64,000 nt of DNA, taken from positions 8,358,087-8,422,086 of the forward strand of contig NZ_JAPDNR010000001.1 of the NCBI RefSeq assembly GCF_025989125.1. The letters are read 5' to 3'. The notes below the pieces were generated by a model that was given only the letters and a program-made list of their open reading frames with translations, was not told the DNA's origin and did no database searches. Shown here piece after piece: positions 18,639 to 27,325 of this stretch (position 1 is its first letter; every line of letters starts with the position of its first letter). Source of the stretch: Chitinophaga nivalis. GTDB taxonomy: Bacteria; Bacteroidota; Bacteroidia; Chitinophagales; Chitinophagaceae. The position numbers and the translations under genes are program-made.

Positions 18639-21600
18639 ATGTTTGAAATCCTTTACCAAAAAAAGCGAACAGGATCGATGCTGCTCTGTGTGCTTTTTAC
18701 TGTGATTTGCCTGGAAAGCCGGGCGGTCTCTGTTACCAATGAACAGATCCAGGAAAAGCTGGAAAATGTGCTGAATAAAATGGAGAAAAAATATAACATT
18801 GTATTTGTGTACGATGCCTCCGTGATCAGCAAAGACATGCACATCGACCTGAATCCCGATAACCTGTCTATGCAACAGGCGCTGACACAACTCAGCAATA
18901 AAGGCATTGCCTTTAAAGTAATCGGCGATAAAGTAATTCTTACCCGGCAAACAACGCCCACACCACAGCAACAGGAACAGGTAACCGTAAAAGGCCGCGT
19001 GGGTACCCGCGCCGAAAACGGCGATGTTACCTTTGGCCCGGGCATCAGCATTGTAGAAAAAGGTACCTCCAACGGTACAGCAACAGATAGCAAAGGAGAA
19101 TTCACCCTCAAGGTGAAACCCGGCGCTATCCTGGTTTTCAGCATGATCGGATTTAAAGCCCAGGAAGTAAAACAATCCGGTGACAAACCTATCATCATCA
19201 GCCTGGAAGAAAATATCACCAGCCTCAATCAGGTAGTAGTAACCGGTTACCAGACCATTGACCGTAAATTATTTACCGGTTCTGCCAGCACCCTCAAAGC
19301 CGCAGACGTAAAAAGAGATGGTATCAGCGACGTAAGCCGTATGCTGGAAGGCCGCGTAGCAGGTGTTTCTATCCAAAACGTATCCGGTACCTTCGGAGCT
19401 GCCCCTAAAATAAGGGTACGCGGCGCCACCTCCATTACCGGCGACAACAAACCATTATGGGTAGTAGATGGGGTAGTATTGGAAGATGTGGTGAATATAT
19501 CCAACGAACAATTATCCACCGGCGACCCTTCTACCCTGTTAGGCTCTTCTGTAGCAGGTTTGAACCCGGACGATATTGAAAGCTTTCAGATACTGAAAGA
19601 TGCTGCTGCTACCGCTATGTATGGCGCCCGCGCCATGAACGGTGTAGTAGTGATCACCACCAAAAAAGGACGTATCGGCAAACCGCTCATCTCCTACACC
19701 GGTAACTTCTCTACCTACATCAAACCTACTTACAATGATTTCAATATCCTGAATTCTGCAGATCAGATGTCGGTATATAAATCAATGGAAAGCAGAGGTA
19801 TGCTCCTTTATAGTAAAGTAGCTACGGTACCGGATGGCGGCGTATTCAGCAAACTCGCCGACAAAATCAACGACCGCACTGTTTACAACGACGATAAATC
19901 TAAAAATGAATTCTTAAAGCGGTATGCACTTGCCAACACCGACTGGTTTGATGTATTATTCCGGAACTCCCTGATGCAGGAACATTCCCTCAGTATCTCT
20001 TCCGGTACAGAGAAATCACAACTGTACTTCTCTACCAGCTTCCTGAACGATAACGGATGGACCATCGGCGATAAAGTGAAACGCTTTACCGGTAACGCCC
20101 GTGCCAACTTCAACATCAGCCCTAAATTAACGGTAGGTCTCATCACCCAGGGATCTATCAGGGACCAACGTGCACCTGGTAGTGTGGGCCGTGTAAGTAA
20201 CGCTGTAGAAGGTAAATTCGACCGCGACTTCGACATCAACCCATTCAGCTATGCACTGAACACCAGCCGCACCATGACCGCCTATGACGAAAATGGTAAC
20301 CTGGAATATTTCAAACGCAATTTTGCACCGTTCAACATCATCAATGAACTGCAGAACAACACGCTGGACCTCACCATGGTAGACCTCAAATTACAGGGTG
20401 AAGCTACCTACAAAATAACACCTACCCTGAAATACACTTTCCTGGGTGCCCTCCGTTATGCGAAAACAAACCGTGAACATAAAGTAAGGGAAAGTGCCAA
20501 CATGGCGATGGCTTACCGCGCTGCCGACAATGCAGACGTAGTGAATAAAAACAAATTCCTCTACCGTGATCCGGATGATCCGGAAGCATATCCTGCTGTA
20601 GTACTCCCTTATGGCGGTTTCTATAATACCAACGACGATTATCTGGTGAGCTACAACGTGCGCAACGCCCTGGAATGGAGTAAGACCTACCACGACACCC
20701 ACATGTTTATGGTATACGCTTCCCAGGAATTACGCTATGCCAACCGGCAGAATAAATTCAATAACGGATACGGTTACCAGTTTGATAAAGGTGGTGTGCC
20801 ATATGTAGACCCACGTATTATTAAACAGGCGGTAGAAGGCAACTTCGACTTCTATGGCATGACAAACTACTACGATCGTTTCCTCGCCTACATGGCCAAT
20901 GCCGCTTATTCCTACAAAGGCAAATACAACATCAACGGAACAGTAAGATATGATGGCTCCAACCTGCTGGGTAAATCCCGTAATGCCCGCTGGCTGCCTA
21001 CCTGGAACATCAGCGGATCCTGGAACCTGGATACCGAAGATTTCATGAAACAACAGGACCTGATCAACCGTATGACCCTCCGTGCTACGTATGGTCTTAC
21101 TGCCAGCCTGCAGGGAAAAGCTACCAACTCCAGCCTGATCACCCGCAGCAGTAAAACCTACCGTCCTTACCTGCCGGAAATTGAAACTGTTATTAACATA
21201 GATGATCTCGAGAACTCCGAACTCACCTGGGAAAAACAGTATGAAACCAACATCGGTATCGACATCGGCATGTTCAAGGAAAGATTAACCGTTACGATTG
21301 ATGGTTACAACCGTAATGGCTTTGACCTGATCAGCCCTATCCGTACTTCCGGTATCGGCGGCCAGTTCATCAAAAATGCCAACTATGCGGATATGAAATC
21401 AAAAGGATTGGAACTGACCGTAGGCGGCGCCATCATCCAGCAAAAAGACTGGGGTTGGAGAAGCCAGGTGAACGTGGCCTGGAACGAAAATAAAATCACC
21501 AACCTGAAAACCAATCCTAATATCTGGGACCTGGTAAGACCAGATGGTGGCCCAAGACTGGATCATCCTTACAGAGGCCTGTACTCCATTGATATGGAAA

Positions 21601-22229
21601 AACTCACCTCTACAGATGGTACACCTGTTTTCACTACCGAAAAAGGCGAAAGCAGAAATGACGTGAATCTGCAAAGCGATGCGATCAAATACCTGAAATA
21701 CAATGGTCCGGTAGATCCTAAGGTAACCGGTGGTTTCTATAACGCCTTCCGCTATAAAAACCTCACCCTCTCTGCGTTGGTAACTTTCAGTGCAGGTAAT
21801 GTGATCCGCCTGAATCCGGCCTTCAGCCAGACTTACACCGACCTTACCGCTATGCCCCGGGAATTCCTGGATCGCTGGCAGATGACCGGAGACGAAAACA
21901 TCACCAATGTACCGGCATTATCTGATTTACGTGTCATCAACAAACTCACAGGTATCACACCTTATTATACCTATAACTATTCTACTGCCCGGGTGGCCGA
22001 CGGAGGATTTATCCGTATGAAACAGATTGCGCTGAACTACAGCCTGCCTGTAAAATACACGGCTGCTATTGGTTTCAGCAATGCCTCCCTCACCCTGATT
22101 GCCAACAATCCATTCCTGATTTATTCCGATTCGAAACTGAAAGGTCAGGACCCTGAGTTCTTCCAATCCGGCGGTGTGGCATTACCCATTCCAAAGCAGT
22201 ATACCTTATCCGTAAAAGTTGGTTTCTAA
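18639..22229 (+). CDS. SusC/RagA-family TonB-dependent receptor with STN domain
   Basis: Outer-membrane channel of 1196 aa. After the signal peptide (about 1-30), an STN domain covers about 33-108 (IQEKLENVLNKMEKKYNIVF ... NKGIAFKVIGDKVILTRQ). A carboxypeptidase-regulatory-like segment at about 117-190 is followed by LNQVVVTGYQTIDRKLFTG, a plug with SFQILKDAAATAMYGARAMNG, and the barrel ending KVGF. It partners SusD at 22246 and lies 184 bp after fecR. No TAnnTTTG promoter was seen in that gap, which fits dependence on the ECF sigma factor. The substrate is unknown; the neighbours argue against a simple glycan locus. Confidence 0.95.
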   Translation: MFEILYQKKRTGSMLLCVLFTVICLESRAVSVTNEQIQEKLENVLNKMEKKYNIVFVYDASVISKDMHIDLNPDNLSMQQALTQLSNKGIAFKVIGDKVILTRQTTPTPQQQEQVTVKGRVGTRAENGDVTFGPGISIVEKGTSNGTATDSKGEFTLKVKPGAILVFSMIGFKAQEVKQSGDKPIIISLEENITSLNQVVVTGYQTIDRKLFTGSASTLKAADVKRDGISDVSRMLEGRVAGVSIQNVSGTFGAAPKIRVRGATSITGDNKPLWVVDGVVLEDVVNISNEQLSTGDPSTLLGSSVAGLNPDDIESFQILKDAAATAMYGARAMNGVVVITTKKGRIGKPLISYTGNFSTYIKPTYNDFNILNSADQMSVYKSMESRGMLLYSKVATVPDGGVFSKLADKINDRTVYNDDKSKNEFLKRYALANTDWFDVLFRNSLMQEHSLSISSGTEKSQLYFSTSFLNDNGWTIGDKVKRFTGNARANFNISPKLTVGLITQGSIRDQRAPGSVGRVSNAVEGKFDRDFDINPFSYALNTSRTMTAYDENGNLEYFKRNFAPFNIINELQNNTLDLTMVDLKLQGEATYKITPTLKYTFLGALRYAKTNREHKVRESANMAMAYRAADNADVVNKNKFLYRDPDDPEAYPAVVLPYGGFYNTNDDYLVSYNVRNALEWSKTYHDTHMFMVYASQELRYANRQNKFNNGYGYQFDKGGVPYVDPRIIKQAVEGNFDFYGMTNYYDRFLAYMANAAYSYKGKYNINGTVRYDGSNLLGKSRNARWLPTWNISGSWNLDTEDFMKQQDLINRMTLRATYGLTASLQGKATNSSLITRSSKTYRPYLPEIETVINIDDLENSELTWEKQYETNIGIDIGMFKERLTVTIDGYNRNGFDLISPIRTSGIGGQFIKNANYADMKSKGLELTVGGAIIQQKDWGWRSQVNVAWNENKITNLKTNPNIWDLVRPDGGPRLDHPYRGLYSIDMEKLTSTDGTPVFTTEKGESRNDVNLQSDAIKYLKYNGPVDPKVTGGFYNAFRYKNLTLSALVTFSAGNVIRLNPAFSQTYTDLTAMPREFLDRWQMTGDENITNVPALSDLRVINKLTGITPYYTYNYSTARVADGGFIRMKQIALNYSLPVKYTAAIGFSNASLTLIANNPFLIYSDSKLKGQDPEFFQSGGVALPIPKQYTLSVKVGF

Positions 22230-22245
22230 TCTGAAAGCTCCGAAC

Positions 22246-23700
22246 ATGAAAAGTAAATTCATATATATATCAGCGTTAGCCGTTATGGCATTCACACCAG
22301 GTTGCAAAAAGTACCTGGAACAATTGCCGGATCAACGTACAGAAGTAAATTCACCGGCCAAAGTAGCGGAGCTCCTGGGCTCTGCCTATCCCCGGGCCAG
22401 CTACATCCCTTTCCTGGAAGGCATGTCAGATAACGTACAGGACAAAGGTACCGACAGAAATGACCGGGCCAACCGCCAGTCCTGGTTCTGGGAAGACCTG
22501 ACAGACAGGGAGCAGGACACCCCTGATTTTTACTGGCAGAATGCCTATGCCGCCATTGCTGCCGCCAATCAGGCACTGGCAGTAATAGACGCCGCCTCCG
22601 ATAAATCCGCCTACAGCGCTTCAAAAGGAGAAGCCCTGCTGGCACGTGCCTACGCACATTTTATGCTGGTGACCATCTATTCAAAAGCCTATGATGCCGG
22701 TACTGCCGGCACCGATCCGGGCATCCCTTATGTTACCACACCGGAAAATGTAGTCATCAAAAAGTATGAGCGTAAAACGGTAGCTTATGTATACGAACAG
22801 ATCGAAAAAGATCTGACAGAAGGTTTGCCACTCATCAACGATAACTCCTATACCGGCGCGCCATCCTATCATTTCACCACCACGGCAGCCCATGCATTTG
22901 CTACCCGCTTTTATCTTTTCAAAAAAGATTACGCTAAAGTAGTGGCACATGCCAACAGCACCTTCGTAGGTGTTTCTGCACTGCCTTACCTGCGGCCGGT
23001 AAATACCGTGTATTCTAAAATGTCGCCGGGTGTAGCCCAGAAAGAATATACCAAAGCTACTACCAAAGCCAACCTCCTGCTGGCTGAAAGCCGTTCTGTA
23101 TGGGCCAGAAACCTGGAAACCAACCGTTATGGCTGCGACCCGAAACTGGCGGACGCCTTACGTGATATCAATGTCAGCGGCGCCAGCTTCGACTACAAAT
23201 TTTATTACCGGGCGCCGGAAAATCAGTTTACCCCTAAATTTGAAGAACTCTTCATCCGGGTAGACCAGAATGCCAATATCGGTACCCCCTGGAATATGAT
23301 TCCTTTATTAACGGCGGAAGAAGTGTTGTTCAACAGAGCAGAAGCCAATACCGAATTAGGTAATTATGATGATGCGATCACTGACCTCAATGACTTCATC
23401 AGTCAGCGGGCCACTTCCTACAATCCGCTCCTGCATAGTCTCAGCCAGAACAAGGTAAGGGCTTATTATAAAACACCGGATACCAGGGCTGCACTGATCA
23501 GCAGCATCCTCACCTTCAAACGTTCAGAGTTTGTTTTTGAAGGGCTGAGATGGTTCGATATTCTGCGGCACAAACTACCGGTAACGCATATATCTTTTGA
23601 TGGCAAAACAAGACGTACCCTGGGCCCCAGTGATCCACGCCGTATGTTGCAACTGCCACAGGAAGCACAATTATCCGGACTGGAATTAAATCCCCGTTAA
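22246..23700 (+). CDS. SusD/RagB-family outer-membrane lipoprotein
   Basis: Substrate-binding lipoprotein of 484 aa. ATG 22246 gives a signal sequence with lipobox FTPGC and lipid Cys at residue 20. The frame also opens at 22219, inside the end of susC, so the two genes are tightly coupled. SusD features include the helix AYARAHFMLVTIYSKAYD-type segment (reads LARAYAHFMLVTIYS), LLTAEEVLFNRAEANTELGNYDDA, and FKRSEFVFEGLRWFDILRHK near the C-terminus. Confidence 0.93.
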   Translation: MKSKFIYISALAVMAFTPGCKKYLEQLPDQRTEVNSPAKVAELLGSAYPRASYIPFLEGMSDNVQDKGTDRNDRANRQSWFWEDLTDREQDTPDFYWQNAYAAIAAANQALAVIDAASDKSAYSASKGEALLARAYAHFMLVTIYSKAYDAGTAGTDPGIPYVTTPENVVIKKYERKTVAYVYEQIEKDLTEGLPLINDNSYTGAPSYHFTTTAAHAFATRFYLFKKDYAKVVAHANSTFVGVSALPYLRPVNTVYSKMSPGVAQKEYTKATTKANLLLAESRSVWARNLETNRYGCDPKLADALRDINVSGASFDYKFYYRAPENQFTPKFEELFIRVDQNANIGTPWNMIPLLTAEEVLFNRAEANTELGNYDDAITDLNDFISQRATSYNPLLHSLSQNKVRAYYKTPDTRAALISSILTFKRSEFVFEGLRWFDILRHKLPVTHISFDGKTRRTLGPSDPRRMLQLPQEAQLSGLELNPR

Positions 23701-23720
23701 TCATCCTTAAAAAGCACTGT

Positions 23721-24575
23721 ATGAAATCCGTATATATCAGAATCATGCTGGCTGCCGGTTTATTAATAACCGCAGCAGGCTGTAATAAAAAAGAGGACCT
23801 GGATATCTCCAATCTGTTTCCGGAGAATACGCCCGCTCCCACTGCCATCGATAACTGGATTACTGCCAATTATACCAAACCTTACAACATCGAAGTGAAA
23901 TATCGCTGGCAGCCTTTTGAAGCGCCTACCGATAAAACGCTCGTGCCTATACAGGAAGAAAAAGTAGTGCCCATTATGGACATTGTCAGCAAAACCTGGA
24001 TAGCGCCCTATATCAAAATAGCCGGGCTGCCTTTCTTCCTGAAATACACGCCCAAACAATTCATACTGATCGGGAGTCCTAAATATAATAGCAACGGTAC
24101 CATCGGCCTCGGAGAAGCAGAAGGGGGCAAAAGTATTCAGTTGCTGCAACTGAATCTCTATCATGCCAAAAATGAAGCATTCATCAAGCAGATGCTGCAC
24201 ACTATTCACCATGAATTTGCGCATATCCTGCACCAGAATATTTTGTATCCCCGGGAGTTTAAAAACATTACACCCGGTAGCTATACCAGCAACTGGAACC
24301 TGACTTCCCAGGCAGATGCGCTGGCAATGGGTTTTATCACCCCCTATTCCAGAGCCAGTTTCGATGAAGACTTCGTGGAAATTGCCTCTACTATGCTGAC
24401 AGAAGGGAAAGCAGGATTTGAAAAAATTGTAAACAGTACACCCAATACCACCGGTCAGCAACTGATCCGGCAAAAAGCACAGATCGTCAGAAGCTATTTT
24501 ATCAATACCTGGAAAATAGACTTCGACAAACTGCAAAGCACTACTGTAACTGCTATTGCAGAAGTTATCAAATAG
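23721..24575 (+). CDS. Substrate-import-associated zinc metallohydrolase lipoprotein (HExxH)
   Basis: Lipoprotein of 284 aa with lipobox TAAGC (Cys21). The catalytic zinc-binding motif is H164-EFAH168, followed by another His at 171. The DEDFVEIAS segment at about 215-222 probably supplies the third ligand or catalytic acid (Glu220 is my candidate). It matches the layout of the Bacteroidota lipoprotein family annotated as putative zinc-binding metallopeptidase or substrate-import-associated zinc metallohydrolase, which occurs beside SusC/SusD. It sits 20 bp after susD and is followed by two DUF4302-like lipoprotein genes. It probably cleaves or trims the imported substrate at the cell surface, likely a peptide or protein; this last point is inference. 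Confidence 0.85.
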   Translation: MKSVYIRIMLAAGLLITAAGCNKKEDLDISNLFPENTPAPTAIDNWITANYTKPYNIEVKYRWQPFEAPTDKTLVPIQEEKVVPIMDIVSKTWIAPYIKIAGLPFFLKYTPKQFILIGSPKYNSNGTIGLGEAEGGKSIQLLQLNLYHAKNEAFIKQMLHTIHHEFAHILHQNILYPREFKNITPGSYTSNWNLTSQADALAMGFITPYSRASFDEDFVEIASTMLTEGKAGFEKIVNSTPNTTGQQLIRQKAQIVRSYFINTWKIDFDKLQSTTVTAIAEVIK

Positions 24576-24609
24576 GTATCCGTGTATTGACTCTAACTAC
24601 AACGTATAT

Positions 24610-25923
24610 ATGAAAAATATGCTCATAGCTGGTTCGCTGTTATGCTTATTGGCAACAGCCTGCCGCAAACAGGATAATGATTCCATCTTCGGTCAGAAGC
24701 CGGAAGAAAGGATGAACAAACAACTCACCGCCTACCAACAACAGCTGACCGGCAATGCCAACGGCTGGAAGGCTTATATTTACCCTGCCGGTGGCGCCGG
24801 TTTCGGGTTCTTTTTCAAGTTTGCCGAAACCAACCGGGTAAATATGATCGGCGATCTTACTCCCACCTCCGGTGCTACCCTGGCGGAAAGCTCTTTCCGG
24901 CTGGCTGCCCTGCAACGGCCGTCGCTCCTCTTTGATACCTATAACTATCTGCATATGCTGGCTGATCCCGACCGAAATGTATATGGCGGCGCACCAGGCA
25001 GGGGATATGATTCAGATTTCGAATTTGGCTACGATTATACCAGCAACGATACCGTTTTCCTGACCGGCAATGCCAAAGGCAGTAAAATGTTCCTGGTAAG
25101 AGCTTCCGCACAGGAAGAAGCCAGCTATAAAGCCGGACAACTGAATACTATCCAGGAGCAACTGGATCAGTACACCAGCAGCCATGCAGTTATTTACCTG
25201 TCTAATGGCGATCAGAAAATACAGTTGTCTATCAACCCTTCCTACCGGGAATTTACCACGGTCTACATCAGCGACGGTGCCTTTAAAACGAAGCAATATA
25301 CCTATGCGCATACCCTGCAGGGTATTATGCTGAATGAACCGGTTACGATTGGCGCCCATTCTTTCCGCGAACTGATCCTGGATCCAGCCAAAGATGTAAT
25401 GTATTTCAAATCCGGCAATAACAATGTAGCACTTGAAACCAGCAACGACCAGGTGTTTCCGCTGCATATGCTGATGGGTGTAAGCTATCACCAGCTGACT
25501 ACCGGCGACGCTACACAGGTAGCAGGTTCTGCTTCCTACAACGCCATGTGGCAGGCTGCCAAAGCATCCGTAGCTGCACTGCCCTATGCGCTTAAACTCA
25601 AACTCAATGGTTTGAATGTTGTTTTTGACACCAATGCAGAACAGTTACAAATGAACTTCCTGTTCTCTCAGACCACCAACAATTTTACCGCTACCTACAC
25701 CTTCGACTATACGAAAGCATCCGATGGTACTTACCGTTTCGCCATGCAGGACGTACAAGGTCAGCTGGCCGGTATATTGTATAGTTCCGTTACGCCCATC
25801 CTGCAAAAGGTCGGCGCCGGCAAATTTAAACTGGGCTACTTCAAAGCGCCCGGCACCGGACAAATGGGACAGCTGATCAGCGTAGAAGATCCACTGTTCT
25901 TCATTGGCGGAGCACTTCAATAA
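24610..25923 (+). CDS. DUF4302-like lipoprotein, copy 1
   Basis: Lipoprotein of 437 aa, lipid Cys18 (LLATACRK). ATG 24610 is chosen over an upstream in-frame ATG (24556) because it starts the signal peptide. The pattern NANGWKAYIYPAGGAGFGFFFKF, the run NDTVFLTGNAKGSKMFLVRA and the closing ISVEDPLFFIGGA fit the DUF4302 family, whose function is unknown. These beta-rich proteins are often encoded with SusC/SusD and HExxH lipoproteins. It is probably a surface-exposed accessory of the importer. It shares its overall layout with the next gene. Confidence 0.75.
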   Translation: MKNMLIAGSLLCLLATACRKQDNDSIFGQKPEERMNKQLTAYQQQLTGNANGWKAYIYPAGGAGFGFFFKFAETNRVNMIGDLTPTSGATLAESSFRLAALQRPSLLFDTYNYLHMLADPDRNVYGGAPGRGYDSDFEFGYDYTSNDTVFLTGNAKGSKMFLVRASAQEEASYKAGQLNTIQEQLDQYTSSHAVIYLSNGDQKIQLSINPSYREFTTVYISDGAFKTKQYTYAHTLQGIMLNEPVTIGAHSFRELILDPAKDVMYFKSGNNNVALETSNDQVFPLHMLMGVSYHQLTTGDATQVAGSASYNAMWQAAKASVAALPYALKLKLNGLNVVFDTNAEQLQMNFLFSQTTNNFTATYTFDYTKASDGTYRFAMQDVQGQLAGILYSSVTPILQKVGAGKFKLGYFKAPGTGQMGQLISVEDPLFFIGGALQ

Positions 25924-25949
25924 ATCTCTATCCACTGTAACTAAATCAC

Positions 25950-27257
25950 ATGAAAAAAACGGCTTTATATATCCTGATCTTTACGGCACTGTTGAGCGCA
26001 TGCCGTAAAAGTGATAATACCGATTATCCGGTAGAAAAATCCTTCCCGGAAAACACCAAAACCCTGGAGGAATTTCGGCAGACTATGGCCGGTGCTCCCA
26101 ATGGCTGGGAAGGTACCTTGCTGCCACAGGGCGGCCAGCAATACCTCCTCTTCTTTCAGCTGGATAACAGCAAAGGAGAAGTAACCCTGTATGCAGATGC
26201 CAATGCCAACAGCGCAGCGGTGCCCAGTAAGAGTGGTTATTCCATCAGCACCTCCCAGGTACTGAATCCCACCCTCACTTTCGCAGCCGGCTCCCGCCTG
26301 CAGGATATATTACTGGCAGGCAACAGAAGTGTCGACACCGCCTATTCCTTTCAATATATCAAAGGAGATACGGTTATACTGCAAGGCAACCGTTTCGGCG
26401 ATGAATTGCGTCTCGTAAAAGCTACTGCGGAAGCTAAAACAGCCTATACTGCCGGAAAACTGGCGGAAAACCTGAAAGGGATCAATGGCTTTCTGAAACA
26501 AGGCGGCTTTTATGCTATCTATAACGGGCAGGACTCTACGCAGACAAGTATTGACACTACTAAAAAGAACTTCGCTTTTTATAATGTCAGCAGCTATAAG
26601 CTGAATAAAGCTGCCAGTACTTTTTCGTATAGCCTCAAAGGTATTTCCTTCCGTAAACCACTCACTGTGTACGGACAAGCGATCAGCGAAGCTTTTTGGG
26701 ATGAAAGCAACAAAGGCATATATGTAAATATCGGAGCGGGAAAAGTATACCTCCAGCCTAAGAGATTCCCGGTAACCCCTTTATGTACCCTGCTGGGCGA
26801 CGACTATGCACCGGTAATCTCTATGCCCAGCCCTGTGATACAAGGTGTACCCGGTTGGTCGACAGCCTTCTTCAATATGTGGGTAGTTTCACACAATTTG
26901 CTCCTGGATGAAGGGGTGTTACTGTCTAAAATTGATTTTGATTTTGCAGATGCTGTCAACACGATGACGCTCAACGTTTATTTCGATGAAAGTCCCTCCA
27001 GATATGTAGGTAAGTTCTATTACAACTATACCCTGTCGCCGGAAGGTTTTTACACATTCACCTTAAAAGCAGCACCAGCAGGAAATGCGGCATTTCTGGC
27101 CCCTCATGTGAAAAATTTCACAGACTGGGTAACCAAGAACCGCTTCAAGGTGGACTATTATTATAATCAATCAGCTAAATTAATACAGGGAAGACTCGTT
27201 AGCGTAGAACAACCAACTATTTTCTGTGTGGGTTACTTCGGAACGTTCTCCAAATAA
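25950..27257 (+). CDS. DUF4302-like lipoprotein, copy 2
   Basis: Lipoprotein of 435 aa, lipid Cys18 (ALLSACRK). It is collinear with copy 1: APNGWEGTLLPQGGQQYLLFF matches the N-terminal block. GDTVILQGNRFGDELRLVKA matches the middle, and RLVSVEQPTIFCVGYF matches the end. Identity looks low apart from these blocks, so the duplication is old or the copies were recruited separately. It is the last gene of the operon, followed 31 bp later by a bidirectional terminator. Confidence 0.72.
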   Translation: MKKTALYILIFTALLSACRKSDNTDYPVEKSFPENTKTLEEFRQTMAGAPNGWEGTLLPQGGQQYLLFFQLDNSKGEVTLYADANANSAAVPSKSGYSISTSQVLNPTLTFAAGSRLQDILLAGNRSVDTAYSFQYIKGDTVILQGNRFGDELRLVKATAEAKTAYTAGKLAENLKGINGFLKQGGFYAIYNGQDSTQTSIDTTKKNFAFYNVSSYKLNKAASTFSYSLKGISFRKPLTVYGQAISEAFWDESNKGIYVNIGAGKVYLQPKRFPVTPLCTLLGDDYAPVISMPSPVIQGVPGWSTAFFNMWVVSHNLLLDEGVLLSKIDFDFADAVNTMTLNVYFDESPSRYVGKFYYNYTLSPEGFYTFTLKAAPAGNAAFLAPHVKNFTDWVTKNRFKVDYYYNQSAKLIQGRLVSVEQPTIFCVGYFGTFSK

Positions 27258-27287
27258 TAGTGATTATCCATTGGTAGTAGTTTTCAT

Positions 27288-27321
27288 ATCCGGGAGGAGC
27301 ATTTGCTCCCCCGGATTTTTT
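27288..27321. terminator. Bidirectional terminator between convergent genes
   Basis: GC-rich hairpin (ATCCGGG..GGAGC paired with GCTCC..CCGGAT) followed by a T run on the plus strand. It ends the import operon and also lies past the end of the minus-strand E1 gene. Confidence 0.75.
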
Positions 27322-27325
27322 ATGG

